Position numbers and translations under genes: made by a program
DNA from: Streptomyces sp. CNH099
GTDB taxonomy: Bacteria; Actinomycetota; Actinomycetes; Streptomycetales; Streptomycetaceae
Reading direction: 5' to 3'
Assembly: GCA_000514715.1 (NCBI GenBank)
Contig: AZWL01000004.1
Span: 310,001 to 374,000 of the forward strand
Length of the DNA: 64,000 nucleotides
In this document: one piece after another, positions 63,862 through 64,000 of the stretch
Numbering within the stretch: the first letter of the stretch is position 1
Layout: every line of letters starts with the position of its first letter
The notes under the pieces: generated by a model
The model's database searches: none
What the model was told of the DNA's origin: nothing
What the model saw: the letters and a program-made list of their open reading frames with translations, nothing else

Positions 63862-64000
63862 TCAGCCGGCCTCGGGATCGCCCTTCGTGTACGTCAGCCG
63901 CTCGACCTCGCCGGGCTGGAAGTCCTCGGAGATCTGCTTGCCGTTGACGAAGAGGTCGACGGCGCCGGCGTTGCCGAGGACGAGGTAGATCTTCTCGCTG
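63862..64000 (-). CDS. rodZ: RodZ-like protein, C-terminal end only
   Basis: The last 46 residues of a minus-strand protein whose start lies beyond the window: KIYLVLGNAGAVDLFVNGKQ, then SEDFQPGEVERLTYTKGDPE and AG. This matches the DUF4115 extracytoplasmic end of RodZ-like helix-turn-helix membrane proteins, which link MreB to the cell wall machinery. Position upstream of rimO agrees with the known Streptomyces order. Symbol is tentative because the diagnostic N-terminal domain is not visible. Confidence 0.72.
   Translation of the reverse strand, partial: SEKIYLVLGNAGAVDLFVNGKQISEDFQPGEVERLTYTKGDPEAG

Overview
The window is high-GC actinobacterial chromosome, most likely Streptomyces or a close relative. 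This rests on GC-rich third positions with frequent GTG/TTG starts, SOS boxes of the GAAC-N4-GTTY type, ClgR, NrdR paired with a class II ribonucleotide reductase, RshA beside the HflX/MiaB/MiaA/DapF genes, and gluABCD. Most of the gene content matches, from memory, the SCO5750-SCO5812 part of Streptomyces coelicolor. No tRNA, rRNA, CRISPR array, prophage or complete insertion sequence was seen.

Layout. 1-6.9 kb: the 3' end of a contractile injection system (CIS) operon (LysM baseplate hub protein, VgrG-like spike, PAAR tip, gp25-like wedge, baseplate J, tail-I protein), closed by a one-helix membrane protein with two zinc ribbons and a discoidin-like outer domain, a candidate membrane anchor. 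Sheath, tube and ATPase genes would lie upstream of the window. 6.9-13.6 kb: two unknown proteins, rnhB, a TetR/MFS divergent efflux pair with two operators, an ADP-ribosylglycohydrolase and a YdbC-like protein. 13.9-20.8 kb: DNA precursor and SOS block (nrdJ, nrdR, lexA, recX, recA). 21.0-28.1 kb: orphan TAXI-type binding protein, secreted serine protease and a three-gene NIS siderophore operon (synthetase, N-acyltransferase, synthetase). 28.1-41.1 kb: dinG, rshA, M1 peptidase, hflX, miaB, LigB-like protein, a small unknown gene, miaA, a membrane protein and dapF. 41.1-48.7 kb: FAD monooxygenase, gluABCD and a two-component system. 48.7-57.1 kb: a 165-bp MITE-like element, DUF3046, a toroid-like protein, azlCD with an AraC regulator, and lhr. 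57.1-64 kb: second two-component system, nei-type glycosylase, clgR, cinA, pgsA, rimO and the 3' end of a rodZ-like gene.

The SOS and DNA-repair functions cluster (LexA, RecA, RecX, DinG, Lhr, Nei, RNase HII), next to stringent response (RshA), tRNA modification (MiaA, MiaB) and ribosome maintenance (HflX, RimO). The most notable observations are the membrane-anchor candidate of the CIS, a 14-codon relay ORF between two CIS genes, separation of recA-recX from DUF3046 with a MITE-like element in the expected recA slot, and a NIS siderophore operon lacking its own monooxygenase and decarboxylase. All family names are from reading the translations; no database search was possible.
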